From positions 1-35,087 of the forward strand of contig JAJFKP010000001.1 in NCBI GenBank assembly GCA_021773135.1: DNA of 35,087 nt, given 5' to 3'. The first letter of the stretch is position 1. Each line of letters opens with the position of its first letter. Below, piece after piece: positions 24,033 through 32,733 of this stretch. Source of the stretch: Woeseiaceae bacterium. GTDB taxonomy: Bacteria > Pseudomonadota > Gammaproteobacteria > Steroidobacterales > Woeseiaceae. Below the pieces are notes generated by a model that worked only from the letters and a program-made list of their open reading frames with translations, was not told the origin of the DNA and did no database searches. The position numbers and the translations under genes were made by a program.

Positions 24033-26174
24033 ATGCATTCCCCGCTTCTCGTTCTTGGCCTGGCGCTTTTCTTTCTGACTGCCGGCTGCGGCGACAATGA
24101 GTCACCAGAGCAAATTGTGAACCAACCAGACGACCGCACGAACCCGTTCTTCACCGCTAGCACGTTACCTTACGGCCTGCCGCCATTCGACCTGATTGAA
24201 GACGAGCACTACGTGCCGGCTTTCGAGCGTGGCATGGCTGAAGAGCTGCGCGACATTGAAAATATTGCGATGAATACCGAGCCCGCGACGTTCGAGAACA
24301 CAATTGTTGCCTTGGAACTCACCGGTGACTTGCTGAGCCGAGCGCGGCGTGTATTTGGGGCGATGACCAGTGCGCACACAAACGACGAGCTGAAAAAAAT
24401 TCAATCGTCGATGGCGCCACAATTTGCTTCGCATAGCGATGACATTCTGCTTAATCCTGATCTGTTCGCACGCGTAGCTTCTCTTTACAAGACACGCGAC
24501 ACTCTCGAACTCGATCCTGAATCGTTGCGCTTGCTCGAACGCTACTATCTGGATTTTGTGCGTGCGGGAGCAAAACTTTCTGCACAGGAGAAGGCGAGGC
24601 TACGCGAGATCAACGCCGAGGACGCAGAGCTGTCTACACAGTTCAGCCAGAATTTGCTTGAAGAAGTTAATTCGTCCGCGATTGTCGTTGACTCACGAGC
24701 TGACCTGGCAGGCCTGTCCGAGAACGATATTGAGAGCGCCGCTACCGAGGCGAGCGAGCGCGGACTGGACGGAAAATTCGTTATTACCCTGCGCAATACG
24801 ACCCAGCAACCGTTGCTGTCTTCCCTGCAAAATCGTGACCTGCGCCGGCGCATACTGCTCGTTTCGATGGCGCGCGGCAGCCAGGGCAACGAATATGATA
24901 ATCGGGAGATCGTAACCAGGGTTCTCAGACTACGGGCAGAACGTGCGGCGTTGCTGGGTTACGAGAACCATGCCGCCTATGTACTGGAGGATCGCACTGC
25001 GGGTTCGATTGGCGCGGTCAACGACATGCTCGGCCGGCTGGGACCACGTGCAGTTGCCAACGCCCGTCGCGAAGCCGCGGAACTGCAGGCGTTGATTAAC
25101 GCGACCGAAGCGCAGCCCTTCGAGATTGCCTCCTGGGACTGGCTTTACTACAGCGAGATCATGCGGCAAAAACTCTATGATTTTGACGCCGACCAGCTGA
25201 AACCCTATTTCGAAATCGATCGTGTACTGCACAATGGCGTGTTCTATTTTGCACAGCGTCTGTATGGCGTGACCTTTAAGGAGCGCACTGATCTTCCGGT
25301 CTACCACGAGGACGTGCGAGTTTTCGAGGCATCGATTGACGACGCGCCTCTGGGCCTGTTCCTGTTTGATCCTTACGCCCGGGAATCAAAGCGCGGCGGC
25401 GCATGGATGAATTCGTATGTGCTGCAGTCAGATTTGCTGGGAACGCAACCAATCGTTGCCAATCACCTCAACATTGTCAAGCCACCGGCGGGCGAGGTGA
25501 CACTGCTAACGCTGGGCGAAGCAAACACGATGTTCCACGAATTCGGACATGCACTGCATGGTTTGTTTTCGACCGTTACCTACCCGCGTTTTTCAGGAAC
25601 ACGTGTGCCCCGGGATTTCGTCGAGTATCCCTCGCAGGTACACGAGATGTGGGCGACCTGGCCGGAGGTACTTGCCAACTATGCCGTTCATCATGAAACC
25701 GGTGCACCCATTCCAAAGGAACTCCTCGACCGCGTGCTGGCAGCCAAAAAATTTAACCAGGGATTTGAACAAACAGAATACCTGGCGGCTGCGATCGTCG
25801 ACCAAGCCTGGCACCAGCTTGAAGCGGATGACATTCCACCGGCGGAAGCGGTGCGAGAATTTGAGGCGAAAGCACTGGCAGATGCCGGCGTGGATTTTGA
25901 GCTCGTCCCACCGCGCTACAGCACGCCCTATTTCCGCCATATCATGGGCGGGTATTCCGCTGGCTATTACTCCTACATTTGGAGCGAGGTGCTCGATGCC
26001 GATTCGGTGCAATGGTTTAATGAAAACGGCGGCCTGAATCGAGAGAACGGCGATCACTTTCGCAACACCCTTCTCTCCAAGGGTGGCAGCCAGGACGCCA
26101 TGGAACTGTTCAGGAATTTTCGCGGTGAAGACCCGTCGATTGAGCCGTTACTGGAGCGATTGGGGCTGAACTGA
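24033..26174 (+). CDS. M3-family oligopeptidase/peptidyl-dipeptidase lipoprotein (Dcp-like)
   Basis: 713 residues. The N-terminus is a lipoprotein signal with lipobox LTAGC (C19), so the enzyme should be membrane-anchored facing the periplasm. The zinc site is intact: HEFGH (502-506) with E531 in FVEYPSQ as third ligand, as in thimet oligopeptidase and Dcp. The C-terminal Y-rich block GGYSAGYYSYIWSEVLDAD is the substrate-binding hallmark of Dcp. It would trim short peptides, likely for nutrient recovery. E. coli Dcp lacks a lipobox; lipoprotein versions are common in marine bacteria. GGAG lies ten bases before the ATG. It converges with the ferritin-like gene. Confidence 0.92.
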   Translation: MHSPLLVLGLALFFLTAGCGDNESPEQIVNQPDDRTNPFFTASTLPYGLPPFDLIEDEHYVPAFERGMAEELRDIENIAMNTEPATFENTIVALELTGDLLSRARRVFGAMTSAHTNDELKKIQSSMAPQFASHSDDILLNPDLFARVASLYKTRDTLELDPESLRLLERYYLDFVRAGAKLSAQEKARLREINAEDAELSTQFSQNLLEEVNSSAIVVDSRADLAGLSENDIESAATEASERGLDGKFVITLRNTTQQPLLSSLQNRDLRRRILLVSMARGSQGNEYDNREIVTRVLRLRAERAALLGYENHAAYVLEDRTAGSIGAVNDMLGRLGPRAVANARREAAELQALINATEAQPFEIASWDWLYYSEIMRQKLYDFDADQLKPYFEIDRVLHNGVFYFAQRLYGVTFKERTDLPVYHEDVRVFEASIDDAPLGLFLFDPYARESKRGGAWMNSYVLQSDLLGTQPIVANHLNIVKPPAGEVTLLTLGEANTMFHEFGHALHGLFSTVTYPRFSGTRVPRDFVEYPSQVHEMWATWPEVLANYAVHHETGAPIPKELLDRVLAAKKFNQGFEQTEYLAAAIVDQAWHQLEADDIPPAEAVREFEAKALADAGVDFELVPPRYSTPYFRHIMGGYSAGYYSYIWSEVLDADSVQWFNENGGLNRENGDHFRNTLLSKGGSQDAMELFRNFRGEDPSIEPLLERLGLN

Positions 26175-26232
26175 CCGGCGTTACGTGTAATCGAAATCCT
26201 GTTCCTGGCAGCTGCGGCCGGATCGGGGGAAA

Positions 26233-26256
26233 CGACTGGCCCGGTCCAGGCAGTCG
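26233..26256. terminator. Stem-loop between convergent genes
   Basis: CGACTG (26233-26238) pairs with CAGTCG (26251-26256) with a 12-base GC-rich loop, in the 91-base gap between the peptidase and the ferritin-like gene. There is no T-tract on either side. Confidence 0.3.
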
Positions 26257-26265
26257 GTCCGTGTT

Positions 26266-27084
26266 TCAACTCGGCCGATCTTCTGCCAGTGATAACGTGT
26301 TGAATTCAATTTGCACTGTGCTGTCAGGCCCTCGACATTCTTCGCGAATAACCGTGTCGATAAAGGTTGGCTGGCGTCTGTCCGTAACGAGATCTTCCGC
26401 CAACCGGCTGAAAGACATCCAACGTCGCCAGACTGTTCCCGGCGACAGTTTGAGGTCTCGCATGGCGGCGCGGTGATCCAGATAGACAACGACTGCCGCT
26501 GCAACCGTTGCGGAACGCCATGCGCCGGTAAAAATAAGACGGCGCCACCAGGTTTGAGTCTGCGTTCGCAGGAAGCTGCTGTGGAACCTGAGGTGCGCAT
26601 GTTCATCGGTCACAATCTGTGCGAGTAATGACCTGTGCCGGCCTGCCGGTAGCCGGGATGCCAGCAACTGGTAGTAGCAGATGCCGACGACTTCAGCTAC
26701 CAGGAGAACCAGTACTTTAAGGCGCAGGCCAATCAGACGTCTCGCGAACACGAAAAGACTGGCGGTCCAGTTGCTGTTGATCAGCGAGCCGCCGAGATTG
26801 CGGACGCAGATTGCCAATAATTCCGCATGGCGATGCTCTTCTTTGACAAAAAGTTCCAGCGCTTCGACATAGTGATCGTCGACTTCATCGATGGAACTCA
26901 AGCGCGCCTGCTCAATTATCGTACCCCCACCGGACTCTCCCAATTGGAAAATAGCGAGTGATTGCGCCACGGATTCCGGCACCCCTGTGTAGTCTGCCGG
27001 ATCAAACAGCGTCGGCAATTGACGCTCGCTCCGTGCCTTGAAGAATCGTTTCCACCGTGCCCAGTTGCCGCCTTCTGTGTTCAT
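26266..27084 (-). CDS. Ferritin-like diiron-carboxylate protein
   Basis: 272 residues from the ATG at 27084, supported by AGAGGTG a few bases upstream. The metal-ligand pattern of a four-helix diiron protein is present: E50, E83-x-x-H86 (KEEHRHAE), E131 and E161-x-x-H164 (TDEHAHLRFH). Hydrophobic stretches around 108-135 and near 185-200 suggest membrane contact or a hydrophobic substrate tunnel. Such proteins store iron, reduce oxygen or peroxide, or hydroxylate substrates; the family cannot be pinned down. The frame is open upstream to 27246, but that part overlaps the leader of the divergent ankyrin gene and has no ribosome-binding site. No electron-transfer partner is nearby. Confidence 0.7.
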   Translation of the reverse strand: MNTEGGNWARWKRFFKARSERQLPTLFDPADYTGVPESVAQSLAIFQLGESGGGTIIEQARLSSIDEVDDHYVEALELFVKEEHRHAELLAICVRNLGGSLINSNWTASLFVFARRLIGLRLKVLVLLVAEVVGICYYQLLASRLPAGRHRSLLAQIVTDEHAHLRFHSSFLRTQTQTWWRRLIFTGAWRSATVAAAVVVYLDHRAAMRDLKLSPGTVWRRWMSFSRLAEDLVTDRRQPTFIDTVIREECRGPDSTVQIEFNTLSLAEDRPS

Positions 27085-27257
27085 TCCTGCACCTCTTTGC
27101 GTTTGCTTTGACCTATTTGTAACAGTGGAATCTGGCGTTATTCCGGACCGAATGTGTGCAAATGTGGCAACCACGTCTGGACGCTCCAGTCCGACCCAAA
27201 CGATATCGATCGCCGGTAATGCCTGCGCTACACTGGCCAGCGCCAATGCAACAAAAG

Positions 27258-28997
27258 ATGCAGATGACGAAGCTCGAAGACATTGACGCGCTCAATTACC
27301 AGATTCGTAACGGGTCGCCGGGTGCCTTGACCGCTCTACTAGCGCTGCCGTCGCCGTGCGTCATCGATTCCGATGGTCAGTCGCCTCTCAATGTTGCGAT
27401 TCAGTTTGGTAATGCAGAGGTAACCACCAGCCTGATTGAAAACGCGGAAACGCTGGAATTTGCGCCGACAGTTCACCCAACGGACAGCGTAAGACTCATG
27501 CGGATGATTTATAGCAGCGAAAGTCTCGACAACTTGGAACTTGCTGAGCAGCGTGTGCTTGGGCCGGCCGGTGTCCCACCCTATTGGCAGCGTACGCCGC
27601 TCTTGCAGGCGTGCCGTTACCGGAATAAAGATGCGATTCATCAACTGATCGACCGCGGCGCAAGACTGAATGCCAAAGACCTGGTGGGCGAAACGCCGCT
27701 GTCTATGTGCATACGTTCGGGCGGCACCGACCTGGCGAAGCATTTTGTACAATCATGTATCGACGCAAACAGGCCGTTTCCTTTTACGGAGGAACTACTT
27801 GCCAATATCTGCAATTCGCCTGCGCTTTACGAACTGGCAATCACGCATGGACGCCCGAACGCAGGTGCTAAACGGTTCATGTTTAATTTCGCCTGCGCGA
27901 TGCTCGATCTATCAACGGTTGCGAAAATGCAGCACGTGGGCTTCGACATCAACTCTGCGATCACGCAAATGACCGACCCGGTCACTGAGACAATGACATC
28001 CCGTCTCGCATGGATGCATGAGGCACCTGGCTGGCAAGAACTTGCTGCAGGCTATGCGCATGTGAACGGTCATTCGGCAACGACATCGATATCCATTCCC
28101 AATGATCCGGGTCCAAACGACCTTACTTACGGCGAAACGGTTGCTCTGCACGCTGAACTGAATGCCTCTGTTCGGCGCAAGGAGTGCAACCCGAAATTCA
28201 TGTCTGGTGAGGAACGCCGGGAACGTCTCACGCTGCTTGGCTTGCTGATCGATAGCGGGCTGAATGCGGCGAAAGTGGAACACAAACGCGACTTCCCCCT
28301 CTCCGGGGACGTAGTTGCTACCAATGAACCGGAATTTTTCGTTGCACTAACGGATGCGGGATTCAACCTGGGCCCGAAAGACAAATATGATGATATGCAG
28401 ATTGCAACGGCTATCAGGCACGGCCTGTTCGACATGGTCGACCCGCTCGAGCGATGCGGCCATAAACCAGCAAACTTAAAGTCAGTTCCCGGCGACAGGC
28501 TGGATGAGTACCGCCGGTGGCAGGATAGCGTTGATAGCTCCGCCGACATTGAAATTACGGCGCCGGCTCGACGGCCGGAAACCCGGCAACCGGAAACATC
28601 CTGGGAACTCGATGGAGAGTCGGTTCTTACTGCCGAGACTGAGCCACAGTCGCCGCAGGCGGGCAAATCATGCACGTTACGCCTGTGGCATAGTAATGTT
28701 TATGGTCCGCGCACCGCAGTTCAATTCGAGATTCGCGTCCGCAATAACGATGACGATACGGCAGGCAACAATTGGCAGCGCGTGCAGCTCGTTAGAGAGA
28801 CGGTCGATATTGATGGCGCAGAGGTGGACCTTGCCGAATTGGACGAACCACCCATAGGCGAAACGCCGTGGGTGGGTCTGTTCGAATCAACCGTAACGTT
28901 GCGTGAGGACAGCAATCATGTCGACATTCGCATTACGGCGACCGATACGGATGCTGGCGGCACGCTTACCGATTGGGTAGTGAACACGAAACACTAG
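27258..28997 (+). CDS. Ankyrin-repeat protein with C-terminal beta-rich domain
   Basis: About 579 residues. Ankyrin-like repeats are visible at ~37-66 (DSDGQSPLNVAIQFGNAEV), ~112-142 (RTPLLQACRYRNKDAIHQLI) and ~143-172 (LVGETPLSMCIRSGG), with weaker helical repeats to about residue 420. The last ~100 residues (after an acidic, proline-rich linker) look like a beta-sandwich: TLRLWHSNVYGPRTAVQFEIRV, then SNHVDIRITATD. There is no signal peptide or membrane segment, so it is probably a cytoplasmic protein-protein interaction factor. I do not recognise a defined family. ATGs at 27246, 27258 and 27264 are all possible starts and none has a convincing ribosome-binding site. Confidence 0.75.
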   Translation: MQMTKLEDIDALNYQIRNGSPGALTALLALPSPCVIDSDGQSPLNVAIQFGNAEVTTSLIENAETLEFAPTVHPTDSVRLMRMIYSSESLDNLELAEQRVLGPAGVPPYWQRTPLLQACRYRNKDAIHQLIDRGARLNAKDLVGETPLSMCIRSGGTDLAKHFVQSCIDANRPFPFTEELLANICNSPALYELAITHGRPNAGAKRFMFNFACAMLDLSTVAKMQHVGFDINSAITQMTDPVTETMTSRLAWMHEAPGWQELAAGYAHVNGHSATTSISIPNDPGPNDLTYGETVALHAELNASVRRKECNPKFMSGEERRERLTLLGLLIDSGLNAAKVEHKRDFPLSGDVVATNEPEFFVALTDAGFNLGPKDKYDDMQIATAIRHGLFDMVDPLERCGHKPANLKSVPGDRLDEYRRWQDSVDSSADIEITAPARRPETRQPETSWELDGESVLTAETEPQSPQAGKSCTLRLWHSNVYGPRTAVQFEIRVRNNDDDTAGNNWQRVQLVRETVDIDGAEVDLAELDEPPIGETPWVGLFESTVTLREDSNHVDIRITATDTDAGGTLTDWVVNTKH

Positions 28998-29052
28998 CGC
29001 GCAAGGCGAGCGTTGCATCTTTACTGCCCATTCGCATTGATGTCAGTTGGCC

Positions 29053-29595
29053 CTATCCGCCTATCTTTATATAACCGTTCTGTGCGAAATCAATAAGCGT
29101 CGTTAGCGCCCAAAGGTCGAGTTGAATCTCTTCCTGAATCTCACTCGGGTCGTAATTTCGCGCGGTTACGCCTTGCCCGCAAACATGAAGCGCGACACCG
29201 GCCGCATGCAGGTTGCGGATCAACTCGATGTTGGGGTTGTCGTGGCCATCATGGCGCGACTTGAAGGCTTCATTCTTCAGCACTACCGGCCCGGCTGCCT
29301 GGTGAAAAACAACTGCAATCTTGCGATTTTCCGGCGGCACGCCGTATTTCGCCAGTGTATTGACGTACCGAGCAACAGCAACAAGCATAGGATTTACATC
29401 ATCGATGTTTTCAGCCGCCATTACTGCATCGAAGACCACTTTGTGCTCGATGTCTGGATTGGGCAGCACTTGAGCATTGGGCACGTCACGCGCTGCCGGG
29501 TAGCCCGGTATAGGTAATTTCTCCTGAGCCGCCACCACGCCTGACGTGGCCATCGCTACCACCGCGAAAACCGCAAGTCTAAACAAACTCTTCAT
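29053..29595 (-). CDS. Secreted DsrE-like protein, copy 1
   Basis: 180 residues from the ATG at 29595, with AGGGGA seven bases upstream. A signal peptide (1-23, ending VVAAQ) indicates periplasmic location. The body has the DsrE/DsrF fold pattern: KVVFDAVMA, VARYVNTLAKYGVPPENRKIAVVFH, a DNPNIELIRNLHAAGVALHVCGQG segment with the single conserved cysteine C139, and a C-terminal LTTLIDFAQNGYIKIGG. Cytoplasmic DsrE relays carry sulfur as a persulfide on such a cysteine. Secreted versions are little studied; a persulfide, thiol-redox or metal role is possible. It is colinear with the gene upstream on the same strand. The frame is open upstream to 29715, but that runs into the neighbouring gene. 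Confidence 0.82.
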   Translation of the reverse strand: MKSLFRLAVFAVVAMATSGVVAAQEKLPIPGYPAARDVPNAQVLPNPDIEHKVVFDAVMAAENIDDVNPMLVAVARYVNTLAKYGVPPENRKIAVVFHQAAGPVVLKNEAFKSRHDGHDNPNIELIRNLHAAGVALHVCGQGVTARNYDPSEIQEEIQLDLWALTTLIDFAQNGYIKIGG

Positions 29596-29649
29596 GTTGA
29601 TTCCCCTAAGCAGATGCAGCAAGAAAAAAAAAGGAAAATAAAGGAATAA

Positions 29650-29694
29650 AGGGGTCGAACCGGATTTGCTAACCTTAAGCGCGGTTCGACCTCT
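29650..29694 (-). terminator. Stem-loop with U-rich tail between the two DsrE-like genes
   Basis: GGTCGAACCG (29653-29662) and CGGTTCGACC (29682-29691) form a perfect 10-bp stem with a 19-base loop. In the direction of transcription (leftward) it is followed by CCTTTATTCCTTTATTTT and a run of nine T. It would reduce read-through into the downstream copy and may set the ratio of the two proteins. Confidence 0.6.
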
Positions 29695-29704
29695 CAGGGT
29701 ATTG

Positions 29705-30247
29705 CTAGCCGCCAATCGTCACATAGCCCTGCCGGCCCAGCTCGATCAGGGTAGTCAATGCCCAGTAATCGATTTGAATCTCATCGAGGAGGTCGTCTTC
29801 TTCTAGTCCGCGAGCCGCTACGCCCTGGCCGCAAATATGAAAGGACACACCTGCCCTGTGCAGCTTCTGGATTAGCTCGATGTTTGGATTGTCTTTGCCA
29901 TCATGACGGGCCTTGAATTCCTCGTTCTTCAGGCCGATCAGCCCGGAACCGCGATGCAGGACCACCGCAATTTTTCGATTCTCCGGCGGCACACCGAATT
30001 TGCCCAGCGTATTCATGTAAATCGCGATCGGTGCCAGCATCGGATAAGGATCGTCGAGGTTGTCGTCATCGACGACGAGATCGAACACCACCTTGTACTC
30101 AACATTCGGATCCGGCGCCAGGTGCGCACCCGGAACGTCTCGGCCGGCAGGGAAGCCTTCGACGAGCATTTTCTCCTGGGCGACGGCGGCGCCGGCAAGC
30201 GTGCCGACAATCGATGCAACTACCACGAGCGTCAATAACTTTTTCAT
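29705..30247 (-). CDS. Secreted DsrE-like protein, copy 2
   Basis: 180 residues from the ATG at 30247, chosen because AAGGGA lies eight bases upstream and because the length then equals that of copy 1. An ATG two codons earlier is possible but too close to the ribosome-binding site. Signal peptide 1-23. It aligns with copy 1 without gaps: GVPPENRKIAVV-H, LKNE-FK-RHDG-DNPNIELI--LH-AGV, H-CGQGV and the YWALTTLI end, again with one conserved cysteine, C139. Both copies share the acidic DDDNLDDPYPM / AENIDDVNPM loop. It is 44 bases downstream of the DUF305-LVIVD gene and probably co-transcribed with it. Function beyond the DsrE-like fold is unknown. Confidence 0.82.
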   Translation of the reverse strand: MKKLLTLVVVASIVGTLAGAAVAQEKMLVEGFPAGRDVPGAHLAPDPNVEYKVVFDLVVDDDNLDDPYPMLAPIAIYMNTLGKFGVPPENRKIAVVLHRGSGLIGLKNEEFKARHDGKDNPNIELIQKLHRAGVSFHICGQGVAARGLEEDDLLDEIQIDYWALTTLIELGRQGYVTIGG

Positions 30248-30291
30248 ATTCATTGTCCCTTGCAATTATTTGTCCTGCTAACGCGATGACA

Positions 30292-32733
30292 CTACCGAAT
30301 TCTGGCTGCAATGCCGTCGAGGGTCCCGGCCAAAGCCGTTCGCCGCTTGACGGTTTGCGCATCGTTTCCATTCGCATCCAGGTTCGCCGCTAACGTTGCA
30401 AGCCTGGTCGCAAGGTTGCGATCTCTGCCGCCATTTTCGAGGCGCGCCGCAGCGCGGTCCAGCGCTGCATTCAGGTCGGACCGCGAGGAATCGGACAGCG
30501 CTCCGCTGCGTGCCAGCTGATCGATATATGCACGCGCGACGACTGGCTCGTCGGGCCAGGTTACGGGGAACTGCTGCTGCGGGTTAAACAATTCTCCCTG
30601 GTTCGCAATTTTTGCGGCCGCAATTTCATTCTCAGTGAGATGCTCACTGGGCACCAGGGACATCACGTCGAGGCCGCGCGCGATTTCGGTGGCGTAAATC
30701 AGGCCTTTATACCAGTACGTTGACCAGTAGCCACCCAGGATCAGGTGTTCCTCATGAATCGGACCACGGTCAAAGTAGGCAATCTCGACAGGATTTGATG
30801 AATCCGTGAAATCAATGACGGAGAGCCCACCCTGGTACCAGGCCTGCGCGAAAATGTCGCGACCCGGAACAGGTACGACGGAGCCATTGTGCGCCACGCA
30901 GTTTTCCTGCTCGACCTGTGGCGCCGGCAGTTTGTAATAGCTTCTGAACTCGAGCTTGCCGTCAACGATGTCGTAAATAGCATCCGCACCCCATTCCTTA
31001 GGGTCATAGGTTCGACAGCGCGGACGGGCGCCTCCGCCCCACTCGTCCGTGAAGAGCACCTTTGTGCCATCGTTGTTAAACGTCGCCGAGTGCCAGTAGG
31101 CAAACCCCTTGTCAACGACCTCATCCATGCGGGTCGGTTTCAGGGGATCGGAAATATCGAAAATAATGCCGTTGCCCGAACACGCGCCAGCAGCGATTCC
31201 TGCTGCCGGAAACACCGTAATGTCATGACACTGGTTGGTCAGGTTGGTCTCCTGGGTATCCTCCCCGTGATCACCACCCTGCCACAATCCCGCAAGACGT
31301 CCGGTCTCCGGATCCGCGAACACTGCGGGGCTGTCAACGATTCGGGCCTTGGACGGGTCGTCGACCGGAATTTCTATGACGTCGATGCGGAACAGCGCGG
31401 TTCTCTCATCACCGGGAATCTCACCAACACAGCCTTCCAGCTCTTCACCATCCCGTACCGAAGAGGTACCTGAGTTGTAAACAATTATCTTTCCATCTTC
31501 ATCGGGACCAGAAACGATCGAGTGAGTGTGTGAGCCACGGCAGGTTTGAACCTGACCTACCTGCATCGGTCGTGCCAGGTCGCTGATATCGAAGATGCGA
31601 ATGCCGCGGAAGCGCACCGGGCTAACATCCTGATTGATGCCCTGTAGGCCGCAGTCGACCCTGCCACGTGTCTGTTCCACCGACATGATGAGGAGGTCAC
31701 CTACAATTGAAACGTCACCCTGGCCGCCCGGGCAGACCACCGAACTGTAAAGCTTCGGCAAGCCATCCTCCTGCAGTTGGTACACGTTGAAACCGTGGTA
31801 ACTACCGGTGACCATCTTGTCACCGGAGAACGCCATATCAGTGTTGGAGAAACTCAGGAGCGGCGACCGTTCGCCCCACTCTGTGTCATCAACGCTCTGA
31901 CCATCGTCGTCCGTGGACTGATTGGAATCCTCCGGTGGCTTCGCCGGCGGCAATCCGGCAGGATTTTGCGGGTCGAAGAACCCCGGTGGCTTGGGCAATG
32001 CAGCCACGAGCTCCAGGTTCATCAGCGCCTGGCCCGCGTCCTCAAATCCCGGCGAGAGATCCGCCCTGGCATCGCCGGACAGGCTGGCCAGCATCGCATT
32101 CATGCGTTCGATCTCGGACGTCTGGTCATTGGTGACGTCGTTCGTGAACTCGAACAACACGGGATCGTAAGCTGAGCCGGGCTGTTCAAGCAGTTCCTCA
32201 ACCATCTTCACAGCACCCTCGTGATGCGCAATCATCAGTTCGAGGAATAAGCGGTCAAAATCCGTGCCCTCGACCTGTGCGAGCTCGGCCATTTGCTCTG
32301 GCGACGCCATGCCGGCCATTGTATGAGACGTGTGCATTGCATCGTGCTCGGTTGGATCTGGCACCTCTTCACCGCGATCCCGCAACCATTGCTGCATAAA
32401 TTCAATCTCATCAAGCTGCGACGCGTCAATGCGCCCGGCCACATCCAGCAATTCCTGGCGATTCGTGCGATCCGCCACGAGTGCGGCCATCTGTACCGCC
32501 TGGTTGTGATGCGGAATCATGTCCTGCATGAACAACACGTCGTCGGGCGAATGGCTGGTATTGGCAATTTCGATTGCCTCGTCGGCGCTTAACTGCTGCA
32601 CCGTTTCGCCCGGGGCGCCCGGCAATATGATGGGGACGTCCTGGCCGAAACTGGCACTCGCAAGACCAAGCAGAATCATGCTCAGGAATACGCGAACAGA
32701 TTGTCGAATAGTGGAATCAGGGGCTGCGGTCAC
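30292..32733 (-). CDS. Secreted DUF305 domain-LVIVD repeat beta-propeller fusion
   Basis: 813 residues from GTG at 32733, where AAGGAG lies eight bases upstream; a GTG at 32742 abuts that site and is less likely. A signal peptide ends near ASASFGQ. Residues ~50-220 are DUF305, a helical domain with paired histidines in MIPHHNQAV (75-76) and MIAHHEGAV (170-171) and a Met/His-rich loop HDAMHTSHTMAGM, suggesting copper or other metal binding. After an acidic, proline-rich linker, residues ~285-690 form LVIVD-type propeller repeats (IRIFDISDLARP, IIFDISDPLKP, LSVIDFTDSSNP) with many cysteines. A helical tail follows. It probably works in the periplasm or on the surface. Two DsrE-like genes follow it. 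Confidence 0.82.
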   Translation of the reverse strand: MTAAPDSTIRQSVRVFLSMILLGLASASFGQDVPIILPGAPGETVQQLSADEAIEIANTSHSPDDVLFMQDMIPHHNQAVQMAALVADRTNRQELLDVAGRIDASQLDEIEFMQQWLRDRGEEVPDPTEHDAMHTSHTMAGMASPEQMAELAQVEGTDFDRLFLELMIAHHEGAVKMVEELLEQPGSAYDPVLFEFTNDVTNDQTSEIERMNAMLASLSGDARADLSPGFEDAGQALMNLELVAALPKPPGFFDPQNPAGLPPAKPPEDSNQSTDDDGQSVDDTEWGERSPLLSFSNTDMAFSGDKMVTGSYHGFNVYQLQEDGLPKLYSSVVCPGGQGDVSIVGDLLIMSVEQTRGRVDCGLQGINQDVSPVRFRGIRIFDISDLARPMQVGQVQTCRGSHTHSIVSGPDEDGKIIVYNSGTSSVRDGEELEGCVGEIPGDERTALFRIDVIEIPVDDPSKARIVDSPAVFADPETGRLAGLWQGGDHGEDTQETNLTNQCHDITVFPAAGIAAGACSGNGIIFDISDPLKPTRMDEVVDKGFAYWHSATFNNDGTKVLFTDEWGGGARPRCRTYDPKEWGADAIYDIVDGKLEFRSYYKLPAPQVEQENCVAHNGSVVPVPGRDIFAQAWYQGGLSVIDFTDSSNPVEIAYFDRGPIHEEHLILGGYWSTYWYKGLIYATEIARGLDVMSLVPSEHLTENEIAAAKIANQGELFNPQQQFPVTWPDEPVVARAYIDQLARSGALSDSSRSDLNAALDRAAARLENGGRDRNLATRLATLAANLDANGNDAQTVKRRTALAGTLDGIAARIR

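Noticed and set aside
28127-28675. Leftward ORF of 182 codons inside the ankyrin gene
   Set aside because: Serine- and arginine-rich low-complexity translation typical of an antisense frame.
31777-32175. Rightward ORF of 132 codons inside the DUF305-LVIVD gene
   Set aside because: It lies opposite recognised coding sequence, and the translation has no domain pattern.
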